Both the position numbers and the translations under genes were made by a program. The notes under the pieces are model-generated. The model had not been told where the DNA came from and searched no databases. It saw nothing but the letters and a program-made list of their open reading frames with translations. Positions 53,545-64,000 of a DNA stretch of 64,000 nt are shown piece by piece. How positions within the stretch are numbered: the stretch's first letter is position 1; every line of letters starts with the position of its first letter. Source of the DNA: Tetracentron sinense (taxonomy: Eukaryota > Streptophyta > Magnoliopsida > Trochodendrales > Trochodendraceae); contig CM026557.1 of NCBI GenBank assembly GCA_015143295.1, positions 30,327,965-30,391,964 of the forward strand, in the 5' to 3' direction.

Positions 53545-55793
53545 TGTAGAGCCCTGGACTTTTCATGCTTAATACATGACACTTTCGTAGCCAATTTACC
53601 TTTAAAGTAGTACAATTAATAAATAAGGAAGAAATTAAAAATTCCGAAACATCAGAAATGTTCCTTTTCGAAGTACGAACCCAACGCAAGTTGAATCGTC
53701 AAAATCCGACGAGCGAGTCAAAAGATATGGCCAAAACAGTTTGGACCTGTAGACCACCGATCGCTCGGTCCATGGAGCGATCGATTGGTCCAAAACCGAT
53801 CGATCGGAGGCTATCGACTGGTTGAAAATTTTGTATGGGGAAATTTTCCAGAGAGTAGATTTGTGGCCGATCGCTCGGTTAGGAAACCGATCGCTCGGTA
53901 GGAAACCGATCGATCGGTAGGCAACCGATCGCTCGGTATCGACCACCGATCGATCGGTGTATCGCGTTTTGCAGAAATTTTAGTAAGGGTGTTTCTGTCT
54001 TTTGGCGTTTCACTCTTGCCTTAAGAGTCTTGCCCGAGCCTTTAGGGCTCATTTACAACACTTAAGAGATTTAAGAGATAGGAGAGAAGAGGAAAGGGGT
54101 TTTCCAAAACCTAGGTTTTCATTTGGGGAGAAATCAAAGGGGTTAAAACCCTAGATCAACCCCAAGCCCGTTTTCTTCAAGATCAAGGCTCAAGCATTCG
54201 AGGAGCTCGTGATCCAAGCTAGGGCAGCAGCTACACGGTCGTTTTCGGAAGGGGTTTCTTCCTCATTTCTTCAAGGTCGGTACCTCTTGCTACCCTCCTA
54301 GTTATAGCTCCTCTTTTCCTTTATTTCTCTTTGTTTCCTTCCTTTGTACATGTGCTATGAGTTTGGAAGTGTGAACGGGGTGAATGGAGATTGAATAGGC
54401 AATTGGATGCCAATGGTTGTGTTGTGATGATTGAAACGGGGGAGGGCATTGTATCCATAATAAACACACATTTATGATGTGAGTAAACTCACCTAGAAAA
54501 GCATGATTTAGGTTTAAATGAATAATGAATAATGAACACACCATGTTTGATGAAATGCCAAGGTGAATAAAGTGAGTTGTAAATTAGGAAATGCATGCCT
54601 AATAAGTTATGGAAATTGCTAGGGCCTATGAATAGCGTGTTTTCTTGCTTTCCCTAAATGATGTGAATATTGCATTGCTCAATCATTGATGTTATATGTG
54701 TTGTGAATGACCCAAATGTCATATTTAAATTTAAATGCAAGCATGTACACGATTCCCACGAGCACGGCATGCATGACATGAATTTACCGAGGTTTTCAAG
54801 AACGAGGTTTAGAGGTGGGACATATCCTACGATATGTTTTACCTCGCTTTTCACAAGAAAACAAGAACAAACATTCCACGAGGGGCCTCCCCTCACTCAC
54901 AAGTGCATAGCATAAAGAAGGGCCTCCCTTCCCTCGCAAGTACATACATATCATGAAGAAGGGTCTCCCTTCCCTCTCAAGTGCATTGCATAAAGAAGGG
55001 TCTCCCTTCCCTCTCAAGGCATCTCACAAGCGCATCTCACAAGTGTATCTCACAAGTTACATGATCACAAGCAAGCACGCATGACATGCATGACATGACA
55101 CGACATACAAGAATCAAGCAAGATAGATAAGACGAGTTTTCAAGCACGAAAATGGTACCTTAAGTCAAGTCAAGCGCACGGTGTTTTCAAGGGTTTTATC
55201 GGCTTTTATGAATGCAAGCATGATTATATACTGCTTTACTTTATTGTTATGATATGAATTATTCCTACTTTGCATGTGTGAATTGTTTCCTGCTCTATGT
55301 ATCGCTATCTGTATGCTATGATTGTTGGTTAGTATTTGGTACACGCTGAGTATTCCATGCTCAGCCGTACATTTATGTCGGCAGGTTCTGAGGGAGCTGC
55401 TACTCCATTTGATGTCTGTGCTCCGAGCCCTTGGGTGGAGGAGGAGTATGTTGAGGAGCCGGTGGAAGAGCCTTAGGGAGAGGGTTATTATTAGGTGGTG
55501 GTAGATTCTGAGTGAATAGCTGTGGGTGAGATGAGAGATATACATTCATGTATTTTGGTGGGTCTGTCCGCACTTTCTTTTGGATTTCCTTTGTGTAAAC
55601 TTGGATTTGTATATACATAGAGGTTTGTTTAGACTTCCACTGTGCTATGTTAGAGTATGTTTCCGCTGTTTATATCCTCTATTGTATATGCTCTGTGGGT
55701 TTTTGCAGGTTGGTTTGTCAAGTAAGTTATGTAAGCCATGATTAGTCGTCCAAAGTTCACTCTAACTCCTAGGGTGGGTTTTGGGTCGCGACA
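53545..55793 (+). repeat. Gypsy solo LTR B, inserted in a gypsy zinc knuckle
   Basis: 2249 bp, TGTAGAGCCC to GGTCGCGACA, flanked by tcacc (53540-53544) and ttacc (55794-55798). Excision rejoins CYQCG and EPDHFKRDC on the minus strand into a C-x2-C-x4-H-x4-C knuckle. Homologous to solo LTR A over most of its length, but the block after 'gtttggacctg' is a cluster of ccgatcgatcggt-like palindromes in place of the 38-bp and 26-bp minisatellites of copy A. The CTGAG...CTCAG inverted repeat is at 55346-55364. Confidence 0.92.
53755..53965. repeat. Cluster of GATCGATC/GATCGCTC palindromes in solo LTR B
   Basis: About nine copies of the family (a)ccgatcg(a/c)tcggt in both orientations, e.g. ccgatcgctcggt, accgatcgatcgg, accgatcgatcggt. 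The variants with GATCGATC are perfect palindromes; those with GATCGCTC have one central change. Confidence 0.9.
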
Positions 55794-55798
55794 TTACC

Positions 55799-55827
55799 GC
55801 ATTGGTAGCAGTTCTTTGTTGGCTAGG
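55799..55827 (-). pseudogene. Ty3/gypsy gag zinc knuckle, first half
   Basis: On the minus strand it reads (A/P)NKELLPMR or, in the coding frame, 'TKNCYQCG', the first half of the nucleic-acid-binding knuckle completed at 53539 across the solo LTR. The gypsy remnant ends here against Sirevirus-like LTR sequence. Confidence 0.7.
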
Positions 55828-57140
55828 TAATGACCCTATAGGGGGGTGAATAGGGTCTATGGCAGATTTTTTAAATTTAGACTCTAAGTCTATAATGCGG
55901 AATAATATTTATTGCAACTAAAAATTAATCAAAGTACAGCAGCAAGTAAGGAGAAGAGTTAGAAGAGCAAACACATAAATTTGTTCACGAGGTTCAACAA
56001 TTCCATCCTACTCCCCGCCTCAAGCTGTTCCAGCTAGAGGATTCACCACGATTCTTTAATCGTATAGAACCCTTCATTGGTGGAGCCTAAACTGTTACAG
56101 CTTCTCTTTTAGGTCGAGACACAACCCTTACACACCCTCCTTTAGGCCAGGTTGAAACCTGCAAGAGCACTTCCTTCTCTTGCTGAAATGAAGAACCAAC
56201 TTCAATGCAAGAATCCAAGATTCTTGTCTAACCTCAATAAATGAGTTGTGGATTTAAAAATCTGAATTGAATGCTCCTGAAATGAGCTGAATAAGAGTGG
56301 ATTACAAACTCTAATGAAATGTCTCAAAATGATTAGAGTTGATTTGCTCAAACGAGATTTTGGGGATGTCTGAGTATAGGAGTGAGTGTGAAATCAATGT
56401 GAGTGAATGAGTAATTGATAGGAGTTATTGCACTGATCAAAAGTTGTATTTAGTTAATAAATAAACTCCTTTTATAGCACATGATCCAATAGAGTCGTTA
56501 GTGAAGCATTAAATGTGTAATAGGCCGTTTAAAACTAGGCGTTATAGCTTTTTTTTAGTTTCAGGCTACAATTCGTCGACGAAATTGGGTTACCTCTTCA
56601 ATTCGTTGCCGGATTATAAAACAATGAGTACAGGAACATTTCTTGTCTCCAATTCGTCGCCGAATTCAATTCACTCTGTGAATTCGTCGATGAATTCAGA
56701 ACAAAAATTTTGAATTCCTGTTTGGATCAGACCTTGATGATTGGAATGAATTCCTAAGTTATTTGGCAATACTCTAACATGATTTTTATGAATTTTAGGG
56801 CCTTAGAATGATGTCCAATTTTTGTCCTAGGCTCCTATGGTCAATCTATGTAGTTTGAGCAATTCAACTTACCATATTTTCAGGACTTCTTACACAAGTC
56901 CTGGACACTCTCACAATAAATAAAATTACATTAATGAGCTTCTTGAGAGTTGGTCTTTGCCTTGATCTTGGGTCTTGAGAATTGGCTTTGTCTTCAATGG
57001 ACCCGATTTAGACTATGGGTGTAACTTGGAATCTTCACTTTTTACTTGATTTGAATACCTTCTTTAATAGTTTCCATTATTTTTGCCATGAGTGAGGTAC
57101 TGGTTTTCTTATAATCTGAAATGATCAAGCACTTAAACAG
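55828..57140 (-). repeat. Sirevirus-like LTR fragment, family 2
   Basis: Reads in minus orientation; its 3' part contains 'ctattcacccccctatagggtc', typical near the end of Sirevirus-type LTRs. Region 56560-56705 holds four copies of an aattcgtcg(a/c)cgaatt-like palindrome. It shares 'acatagattgaccatagg' and flanking text with 59027-59894, which is the same family in the opposite orientation. Its distal end is cut at 57140 by the next LTR. Confidence 0.65.
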
Positions 57141-58571
57141 TGAAAAATTTTGGTGAACCTCAAATCCGATGTTTGAGTTGAGAACTCACAAGTTCAAATG
57201 GATGGTTAGGTTTCCCTATAAGTCAGTCTACTCTTTTTAATATTTAACAATTAAGTTATTAACTAAAGCGATGATGAACTTAAAGTGCGGAATAAGGGAA
57301 AACAAGCAAACCACAACACAAAGATTTTTACGTGGAAACCCTTCCGGGAAAAACCACGGGACCTAATCCAGCAATGAGAATCCACTATGACAAAGTCAAC
57401 GAGAACTTACAAGACTCAAACTTGACTCATTCGGACTCGACACTACGATACTTCAGTTTTTAGTCCTCCCCGCATCAAAAATTTATCATGTACTCACAAG
57501 TCCCGTGATCAACTGCAGCCACTTGTACTTCTCTTTTTGTCTCGAAAACAACCACGATCTTCCGATCGATCTCCGTCAATGATGGCTTCGGATTCCACCG
57601 ATAAAATCACACATCCACGATCTGTCTTGGATCGATCTCCTTCACAAAGGCTCTGGAACACTCCAGCCAAGTTGTTCTATCCAGAACGGTTTGATGGTTT
57701 TATTAAAATCAAATCCTAAAAGGACTCCATCAATGGGAAAGTCCAAGCAAGCAAGATTGATGCATTGGCTTGCAAAATCTAGGATGGGAGAACTATTAAC
57801 AAAGGGGGTAGAGAAAAATAAATCCCTGAGATTCTATGACCTTTAGAGATACTCAAAAGTACTTTTCACACATTCCCCAAGTTGCTCTCCACGAGGTAGA
57901 AGGGTTCCCATTAAATAGAGAACCCAAAATCAAGGTTTAGAAGTTGCTAAACCCAATAAGGCAAGAAAAATTTGAAAAAGAAAGTTTTCCATATCAGGGT
58001 CAACCCAAAGAGACACTTGGGTCAACCCAACAGGGGAGTTCGGTAGACCCAAGTGTCTCTTTGGGTCGACCTTGAGTTTTCTCACTCTCTGCCCATTTGC
58101 ACCATACATTTATTTTGATACTCAAGGTCGACCTAAAGTACCCAGGGTCGACCTTGAGGTGTAGACCTAATTTTAAAACTTTATTTTCAGCTCTTGCATC
58201 CTTCATAAAAGTTGTAGACTTTTTTGACGTGGTCGATTTGCTATATTATGGAGCAAAATACGAGCTACGGTTTGGGAGATATGCCACCTACAAGCAACCT
58301 TGGTTTTTTTAAGAATTTTCAGAATTTTTCATTTGTTTTGGGCTACATATCTAATCACCTAAGGTCCATATCATTAGTCTAAGATAATGTCCACCTAAGG
58401 TATCATATTATGATTAATCTAAGTCAATTCACACCTAAGGTAATATGGTATCTAGGTCACTTACCATCCTATGAGTGAAACGAAGGTTGTGATCGGAATT
58501 TCTTCAACCGGTCTTCTTCGGTCTTCAACTTCACTTGTCGTGGATGCTTAAAGGCAATGACACACGATACA
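57141..58571 (-). repeat. LTR of the gag-only Sirevirus-like family, truncated
   Basis: Begins tgaaaaattttggtgaacc and follows the LTRs at 16257 and 20622 to 'caatgacacacgatac', where it stops about 75 bases short of the expected actttaca end. Palindromic GGTCGACC-type sites lie at 58000-58165. No internal sequence of the same family follows on either side, so it is a solo or truncated LTR. Confidence 0.8.
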
Positions 58572-59026
58572 TATGCCTTGTTTAAAAATGAATATTATAT
58601 TGATATCATGTAATGCGTATTTATGCTTTTTGATGATGTCAGGAGGGAGAAATGTGATAATGGAATGATAAATTATCTAATCCATTGGAATAACTAACTA
58701 ATGAATATTTAATCAAGTGGTATTATGAGACTATAATAATGGGTATTATGAGCTTATAAAACGATAAAGTTTAAGTGGTATGTGAGCTTTAAAAGAAAAA
58801 TTCAAAATGGTCTAATTGCTTGAATTAACTTAATCAAATGAATTTAAGATTGGTTTCATGGATTAAAAAGAATGGTTTATATAAAATATGCAATGAATTG
58901 AAAGTTTATCCTAAATTTGATAATGCATATGTTTAGAGGGAGCTAACCTCAAAAAGTTCATATATTGAGGGGGAGCTTATTCCCATTCCATTCAATTATT
59001 TTTGTCATCATAAAAAATGGGGAGAT
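58572..59026 (+). other. 3' untranslated region and polypurine tract of a Sirevirus-like element
   Basis: The text contains 'gagggggagctt' at about 58967 and ends in aaaaaatggggagat at 59012-59026, the double polypurine-rich arrangement typical of Sirevirus 3' ends. No pol sequence remains upstream. Confidence 0.65.
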
Positions 59027-59894
59027 TGTTAGCCTATAGGTTTCCACCTTAGGTCTCCGTATTGATTTTGATGATAACATAATAATATAATGTATTTGTG
59101 TTACTAATGTCTCATTTAATTTTATGTGAAAAACAGAATACCAAGAGCATTAGCAAATCCATTCAAGGAAAAAACATGAAAATGACACCATCTATTGAAG
59201 AAGATTCATCTCCAAGTCAAGCCAAGCCATTGGATCACGTTTGATCACAATTAATGATATGAAAGATCATGTCAAAGGCCAAAGTCCAAGTCGGATCTTT
59301 AAGCTTAAAGATGAAATCAAGCCAAGATCAAGTTGAAGATTTGAAGACTCTCAAGAAGGTTTATTAGTTTATTTTTTAGTCTTAGAGAGTGATTAGGATT
59401 TATGTAAGAAATCCTCAAAGTTTTGGTTGATTGAATGCTCATTACATAGATTGACCATAGGTACCTTAGAACCATTTGATATCATTTTAAAGACCTAAAA
59501 CATGATAAAAATCTGGTTCAAGATAAATGAATAAACCACAGTAATCTTGCCCATTGAATTGGTTAAGTAAAGATGAGTTTTCTGTGAGAAAATAGAGGAC
59601 TTGTCGACGAGTGCCTAGAGACATCTTGAACTCGTCGATGAATCTAGCTCCAAAAGCTATTGGAGTGTTCTGGCAATGGATTTGGAGATGAATGCAAAAT
59701 GGGAAATCCCACTTGTTGACGAATTCATGCGGGAATGATAAAAAATGCCTCTAATGACTAGTTTTTAATGGCACTTGGAGTTCCCAAGAAGCCTCCAACG
59801 ACTATAATTGAACAAGTTATAAATATGAACGCTTTATGAATGAAATTAAGAACTCCAATACTTCAAATCTGAAATTCCTTAATTCAATGATTCC
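59027..59894 (+). repeat. 3' LTR of Sirevirus-like family 2, right end lost
   Basis: Starts TGTTAGCC directly after the polypurine tract, and contains 'cttgtcgacgag' and 'gaactcgtcgatgaat' palindrome-like sites (59600-59650). It matches the minus-oriented fragment at 55828-57140 in part. It ends against the G-tract segment at 59895. Confidence 0.65.
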
Positions 59895-59987
59895 CTAGAC
59901 CTAGAGGGGGGAGGGGGGGGGGGGGGGGGAGGTGAATAGTTCGACCTTAAGTTGTCTATCAATTTTGATTTTAGCTACACAAATAAT
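59895..59987 (-). repeat. Fragment of another minus-oriented Sirevirus-like LTR end, with G17 tract
   Basis: 'ctagaggggggagg...ggtgaatagttcgacc' is the complement of a 'ctattcacc...cccctctag' LTR 3' end. A run of 17 G lies at 59913-59929. The second gag-only element is inserted directly after it. Confidence 0.45.
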
Positions 59988-61495
59988 TGTAAAGTCCATG
60001 TTTTTTGTGTTGGCATATTTCAGTGTCAAAACAAGTGAGTCTAGGTGTTTAGGTGTGTGTCTTCTGTCATTACCTTCAAGCATCCACGCCAAAGCGAAGT
60101 TGAAGACCAAAGAAGACCGGTTGATCCACTCGGTTGATCATTTCCTTCATAGGATGGTAAGTGACCTAGATACCATGTGACCATAGGTGGGATTTGACCT
60201 AGAATAATCCTAACATGATGCATTAGGTGGTAAGTGTCCTAGTCTAATCATACGGACCCTAGGTGATGAGATAAGTAGTGCAAAACAAGTTAACAATGCT
60301 GAAATTTTTCAAAAAACCAAGGTTGCTTGCGAGAGGCATATCTCCCAAACCGTAGTTCAGATTTTACTCCATAATATGTCAAATCGACCATGTCGAAATG
60401 AGATACAACTTTCATGAAGGGACCAAGAGCTAAAAACGAATTTTTAAAATCGTTTTTAGCCTCAGGGTCGACCCTGGGCGTTTAGGGTCGACCCTGAAGT
60501 GCCAAATTTTAGTATGGGGAAATTTTCCAGCAACTTCAAAATATGGGGGTCAACCCTAGAGGATCCATTGGTCAACCAAAGTGTACATTAGGGTCGACCA
60601 AAGGATCCCCATGGGTCTACCCTGATATGGGAAACATGCCAAATCAATTTTTTTTGGTTCCCTCTTTGGTTTTATACCTTTTTAGCAACTTCTAAGCACT
60701 GTTTTGAGTTGCCTATATATTGTGACCCCTCTAGTTTGTGGGGAAGAACTTAGGGAGTGTAGGGAGAGTATTTTTAAGTGTGTCCAGAGGTCATGAAACT
60801 TATGGAATATATTTTTCTCCTCCCCTTTTGTTAGTGCATTAAACCTAGAGTTTGCAAGCTAGAAGTTCCAATTTTGTTTGTTTGGACTTGTCCTTTGATG
60901 GAGTCCATCTAGGTATTGATTTCTATCAAACCATCAACCCGTTCTGGATAGAACACCTTGGCCGGAGTGTTCCGGAGCCTTTGTGAAGGAGATCGATTCG
61001 AGAAAGATCGTGGTAGAGTGATTTGGTCAGTGGAATCTGAAGCCGTCATTAATGGAGATTGATCGGAAGATCGTGGACTGTTTTCGAGACATAAAGAGAA
61101 GTAAAAGCGGCTTCGGTTGATCACGAGACTTGAGAGTACGTGGTGAATTTTCGAGGCGTGGAGGACTATGAACTGAAGGATCATGGTGTCGAGTTCGAAG
61201 GAGTCAAGTTCTAGTCTTGTAAGTTTTTGTTTACTTTGTCTTAGTGGATTCTCATGGCTGGACTAGGTCCCATGGTTTTGCCCGGAAGAGTTTTCAAGTA
61301 AAAATCCTTGTGTTGTGGTTTGCGTGTTTCTCTATATTTCCGCACTTGATTATCATCTTCCATTGAGTTAAATAACTTAATTTAAAATCATTCAAAAGGG
61401 TAGACAAACTATTAGGGAAACCTAACCATCCCCTTGACTTTGTGAGATTCTCAACTTAATACATAGATTTGAGATTCATCGAATTAATTTTTTCA
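59988..61495 (+). repeat. 5' LTR of the second gag-only element
   Basis: TGTAAAGTCC to TTTTTTCA, 1508 bp. Sites of GGGTCGACCC type and variants lie at 60463-60625. The U5 end contains the 'gaattttttca'-type terminus shared with the other copies. Confidence 0.9.
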
Positions 61496-61497
61496 AT

Positions 61498-61509
61498 TGG
61501 TATTAGAGC
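61498..61509 (+). other. Primer binding site of the second gag-only element
   Basis: tggtattagagc, two bases after the LTR; one base away from the initiator-Met type tggtatcagagc. Confidence 0.85.
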
Positions 61510-61557
61510 GGGTTCACTAACTTTTTATTGTGATCTTGTCTCATATTTTCGGTGAAT

Positions 61558-62709
61558 ATGAATCTCCAAAGAGAGGGAGGATCCATCTCTTGTCCCCCAT
61601 TATTTGATAGGAATAATTATGCCTATTGGAAAGCTCGAATGAGAGCGTTTCTTAAATCATTGGATGAAAGAGTATGGTTCTCCATTGAACAAGGTTGGAC
61701 CAATCCAACAAAGACCATAAATGACCAGACTATCCCTAAACCTTCTTCTGAATGGACCAATGGGGAACTTGAAAGTTGTAGATGGAATAGCAAGGGTCTA
61801 AATGCAATCTTCGCCGCTGTTACACTCGAAGAATTTCGACGTATTTCTAAATGTGACACTTCGAAGGAGGCATGGGACATTCTTCAAATTACCCATGAAG
61901 GGACTACAATTGTCAAGATCTCCAAACTTCAAATGCTTACCTCTAAGTTTGAAAAATTGATGATGGATGATAATGAAACCTTTGACAGTTTTTATGCTAA
62001 TCTGAGTGACATTGTCAATTCTAGTTTCAATCTAGGGGAAAGAATTCCTGAGTCCAAAATTGTGAGAAAAATATTGAGATCTCTACCTGAGAGATTTCGA
62101 TCGAAGGTTACCGCCATCGAGGAGAGCAAAAATGTTGATGTTCTCAAACTTAAAGAGTTGGTTGGTTCACTCCAAACCTATGAGTTAAATTTGAACCCAT
62201 CTAAGAAACCAAAATCCATTGCCTTGAAGTCCATCAAGGAATCCATAGATGGTTCAGATAGTGACTCTAAGGATGAAGAAGAAGAGTTGGCTTTGTTTGC
62301 TAAGAAATTCAGGAAATTTTTGAAACTGAATAAGAGATTTAATCCGAAAGGACAAAAATCTTTTGAAAAGCCCAAGTCCAAGCACTTTGAAAACAAGAAA
62401 CATTTTAAAAGTGTGGACAAGAAATCCCAAGGTGTTCAATGCTATGAATGCCAGGGCTACAGCCATATTGCCGCTGAATGCTCCAATAAGAAAAGATTTA
62501 AGGGCAAGGCAAGGGATAACAGTGAATCTAAATCTGAGGAATCAGATAGTTCTTCTGGTGAGAAGACTAGGGGTTATGTGACCTTCACTGCATCCTTATC
62601 TGGGATTGAGGAATCTTCTTTAAATGCTGTGAGTAACCAACACTATAATAATGGTGAGGAGGAAGGTGAGAGTCAGAATGACTCAGATATTGAGAAGACC
62701 TTGAGGTAG
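61558..62709 (+). CDS. Sirevirus-like gag, N-terminal part (capsid and first zinc knuckle)
   Basis: I take ATG 61558 as start; the open frame begins two codons earlier with GTG. The protein opens with 'PPLFDRNNYAYWKARMRAFL', the conserved copia/Sirevirus gag start. It continues with a UBN2-type capsid region (about residues 60-230, with 'SKEAWDILQITHEGT' and 'ILRSLPERFRSKVTAIEE'), an acidic linker, a basic stretch and a CCHC knuckle CYECQGYSHIAAEC at residues 295-308 (62440-62481). A small indel at about 62693-62697 ends the frame at 62709; the true continuation is in the next frame. Gag would package element RNA into virus-like particles. It is nearly intact up to the shift. Confidence 0.88.
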   Translation: MNLQREGGSISCPPLFDRNNYAYWKARMRAFLKSLDERVWFSIEQGWTNPTKTINDQTIPKPSSEWTNGELESCRWNSKGLNAIFAAVTLEEFRRISKCDTSKEAWDILQITHEGTTIVKISKLQMLTSKFEKLMMDDNETFDSFYANLSDIVNSSFNLGERIPESKIVRKILRSLPERFRSKVTAIEESKNVDVLKLKELVGSLQTYELNLNPSKKPKSIALKSIKESIDGSDSDSKDEEEELALFAKKFRKFLKLNKRFNPKGQKSFEKPKSKHFENKKHFKSVDKKSQGVQCYECQGYSHIAAECSNKKRFKGKARDNSESKSEESDSSSGEKTRGYVTFTASLSGIEESSLNAVSNQHYNNGEEEGESQNDSDIEKTLR

Positions 62710-63480
62710 CCTATGATGAACTATTTCAGGAATGCTTAAACCTGAAAAAGGTTCAGTTTTTCATGTCCAAAAAGATCAAATCTATTGAAATAGAAAAAGA
62801 TGCCTTAGACCAAGTGGCTTCAGGGTTGAGAGCTCTTGTGTCACAGCTTGAGGAAGAGAAGGCTTCCCTCCTTGCCAAGACTCAGCTATTTGAATCTGAT
62901 TTACATGTTTGTCTTGATGAAAAGACAAGTCTTGAAATCAAGTTGGCTGATCTTGAGCAAAATCAGAGGTGTGGAGATGTGAAAGGAACTCCATCCACCT
63001 CGAACACTGAACTTGGTGCTAAAAGATGCCCTCCTGCTAAAGGGAAAGACCTTTCTACTCAGAAATTCATTCCAACATGTCATAAATGTGGAGTGAAGGG
63101 TCATATTAAGCCTCGATGTCCTAAACTTCGAAGAATGCCCAATCATGGTTTTGAGAACCACAATAACTTTAATGAGAATCTTCAAATGAGAGTTGAGGTC
63201 CTAGTGGAGAAGTCTAGGAGTTTGTGTGAAGATGTGATGAAGATGGCTCACAACTCTAGACAGTGGCATGGTCATGACACTCCTCATGCTAGATATAGAG
63301 GAGGTAACAGGGAGAGCCATAATGCCCGCCATAATTCTAGGACTCAATCTTGGAAAAGGAGGAACAGGAGGAAGAGGCAAAAGGTCATACCTACCTCAAC
63401 TAAAACGGTTTGAGACCATAGGGTCAATCAAACTTCTAAAACCGTTTGGGTGAGAAAGGAAAACCTGAAGGGCTTCACTT
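62697..63480 (+). pseudogene. Sirevirus-like gag, C-terminal part (coiled coil and second zinc knuckle)
   Basis: From 62697 the shifted frame reads 'DLEVAYDELFQECLNLKK', a coiled coil ('LEEEKASLLAKTQLFE'), the knuckle CHKCGVKGHIKPRC at 63078-63119, a basic Arg-rich region, then TGA at 63411. The minus-strand copy has Arg at this place, so CGA to TGA explains it. After it the same frame ends 'VWVRKENLKGFT' and TAG at 63478, the same endpoint as the minus-strand copy. A polypeptide from the whole region would need a frameshift and a readthrough, so this copy is decayed. Confidence 0.85.
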
Positions 63481-64000
63481 AGCCTGTGCCTGTCATAGCC
63501 TAGGGTGTGCTTGTATTGATATATCTTTTCCTAGTGCTATGCTATTTGTGTATACTAGTTTTTTTTTGTGTTTATTTGCTTTGGTATGTTTTTCTGTTTT
63601 CTTTATTTTGAAAAATCCAAAAACATTGAAAAGCCATAAAATCCAAAAAGATTTTTTTTATGTTGCCCTTGTTTGACTTGCATGATCTGCATTCCTTGTG
63701 TGATCTTTATTTCTATACTTGTTCAGGGTTGAACATGAGTTTGTTACTTATTGAGGATATATCACATTTATTGTCTCTTGGCTAGGCTGAAAATTAGATC
63801 GGTTTTATCTTGAGCAGTTAGAGACTTATTCATGTGTGTATGCTTCACAAATTTCATATGCACTCTGACTGATTCTATTGAGAGGTCTATTTTCCAACCT
63901 GTAGGTGTATGGCTTATCCCAATAGTGTGACCTTGGATGACCAATCTAGAGTGACCATTTTGTTAGTCATCCTCATTTTGTGTATCTTCCATGAGCTTAT
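63481..64000 (+). other. Non-coding spacer of the second gag-only element
   Basis: Matches the minus-strand spacer at about 18885-19405 (e.g. 'cctgtgcctgtcatagccta', 'gggttgaacatgagttt', 'gattctattgagaggtcta'). No open frame with protein similarity is present up to the window end. Confidence 0.75.

Larger units (their letters stand above)
59988..64000 (+). mobile_element. Second gag-only Sirevirus-like element (runs off the window)
   Basis: Has a 5' LTR (59988-61495), a primer binding site, gag and then non-coding spacer up to the window end. LTR, gag C-terminus and spacer match the minus-strand element at 16257-22090. In this copy the N-terminal gag half is present. Whether pol follows further downstream cannot be seen, but 520 bases of spacer without protease already follow gag. 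Confidence 0.85.

Noticed and set aside
57537-57719. 60-codon frame, and its counterpart on the minus strand at 60909-61184
   Set aside because: Part of the gag-only family LTR, repeated in all four LTR copies with differing stops.

Overview
This window looks like nuclear DNA of a flowering plant. It is AT-rich and packed with LTR retrotransposons of both Ty1/copia and Ty3/gypsy types (two-LTR copies, solo LTRs and decayed coding regions), L1-type LINEs, hAT-like and Helitron-like DNA elements, minisatellites and short poly-G tracts. The one cellular gene I recognise is interrupted by GT-AG introns. No bacterial-style operons, rRNA, tRNA genes or CRISPR arrays were seen.

Host gene: a five-exon gene on the + strand (25492-46105) encodes a 129-residue HIT-family protein (HINT1, adenosine-nucleoside phosphoramidase type). 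Its exons are 56, 58, 90, 118 and 68 bases. They splice into one open frame ending in the HxHxHxx active-site motif. Intron 3 is about 15.3 kb and holds a plus-strand LINE that was split by an 8.4-kb hAT-like insertion and by a gypsy solo LTR. The hAT-like insertion itself contains a full-length minus-strand LINE and a 991-bp hAT-type MITE.

Layout. 1-417: Ty3/gypsy gag remnant. 418-12757: a decayed Ty1/copia element with a LINE in its leader (1332-3039) and a gypsy solo LTR in pol (6732-9395). 12758-15665: integrase end and 3' LTR of a plus-strand Tekay/Del-like gypsy element. 15666-22970: LTR and leader of a minus-strand gypsy element, split by a 5.8-kb Sirevirus-like 'gag-only' element (16257-22090). 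22975-24685: Helitron-like cluster. 24935-25115: SINE-like piece. 25225-46400: HINT1 and flanks. 47806-48243: AT-rich minisatellite. 48244-55827: minus-strand gypsy pol/gag remnant, split by an internally deleted gypsy element (48366-52820) and by a second solo LTR (53545-55793). 55828-59987: fragments of Sirevirus-like LTRs in both orientations. 59988-64000: start of a second gag-only Sirevirus-like element, running off the window.

Working together: apart from HINT1, the sequence is a layered record of insertions. Many boundaries are confirmed by target-site duplications (atcaagccctt, agtac, catgg, tcatc, gtatgagg/gtacgagg, ccatt/ccatc, tcacc/ttacc) and by reading frames that rejoin across the insertion. 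The most interesting points are the gag-only Sirevirus-like family whose two copies end at the same place, short CG-centred palindromes clustered in several LTR families, interchangeable minisatellites in one LTR family, and an apparently intact HINT1 gene with a deeply nested transposon intron.
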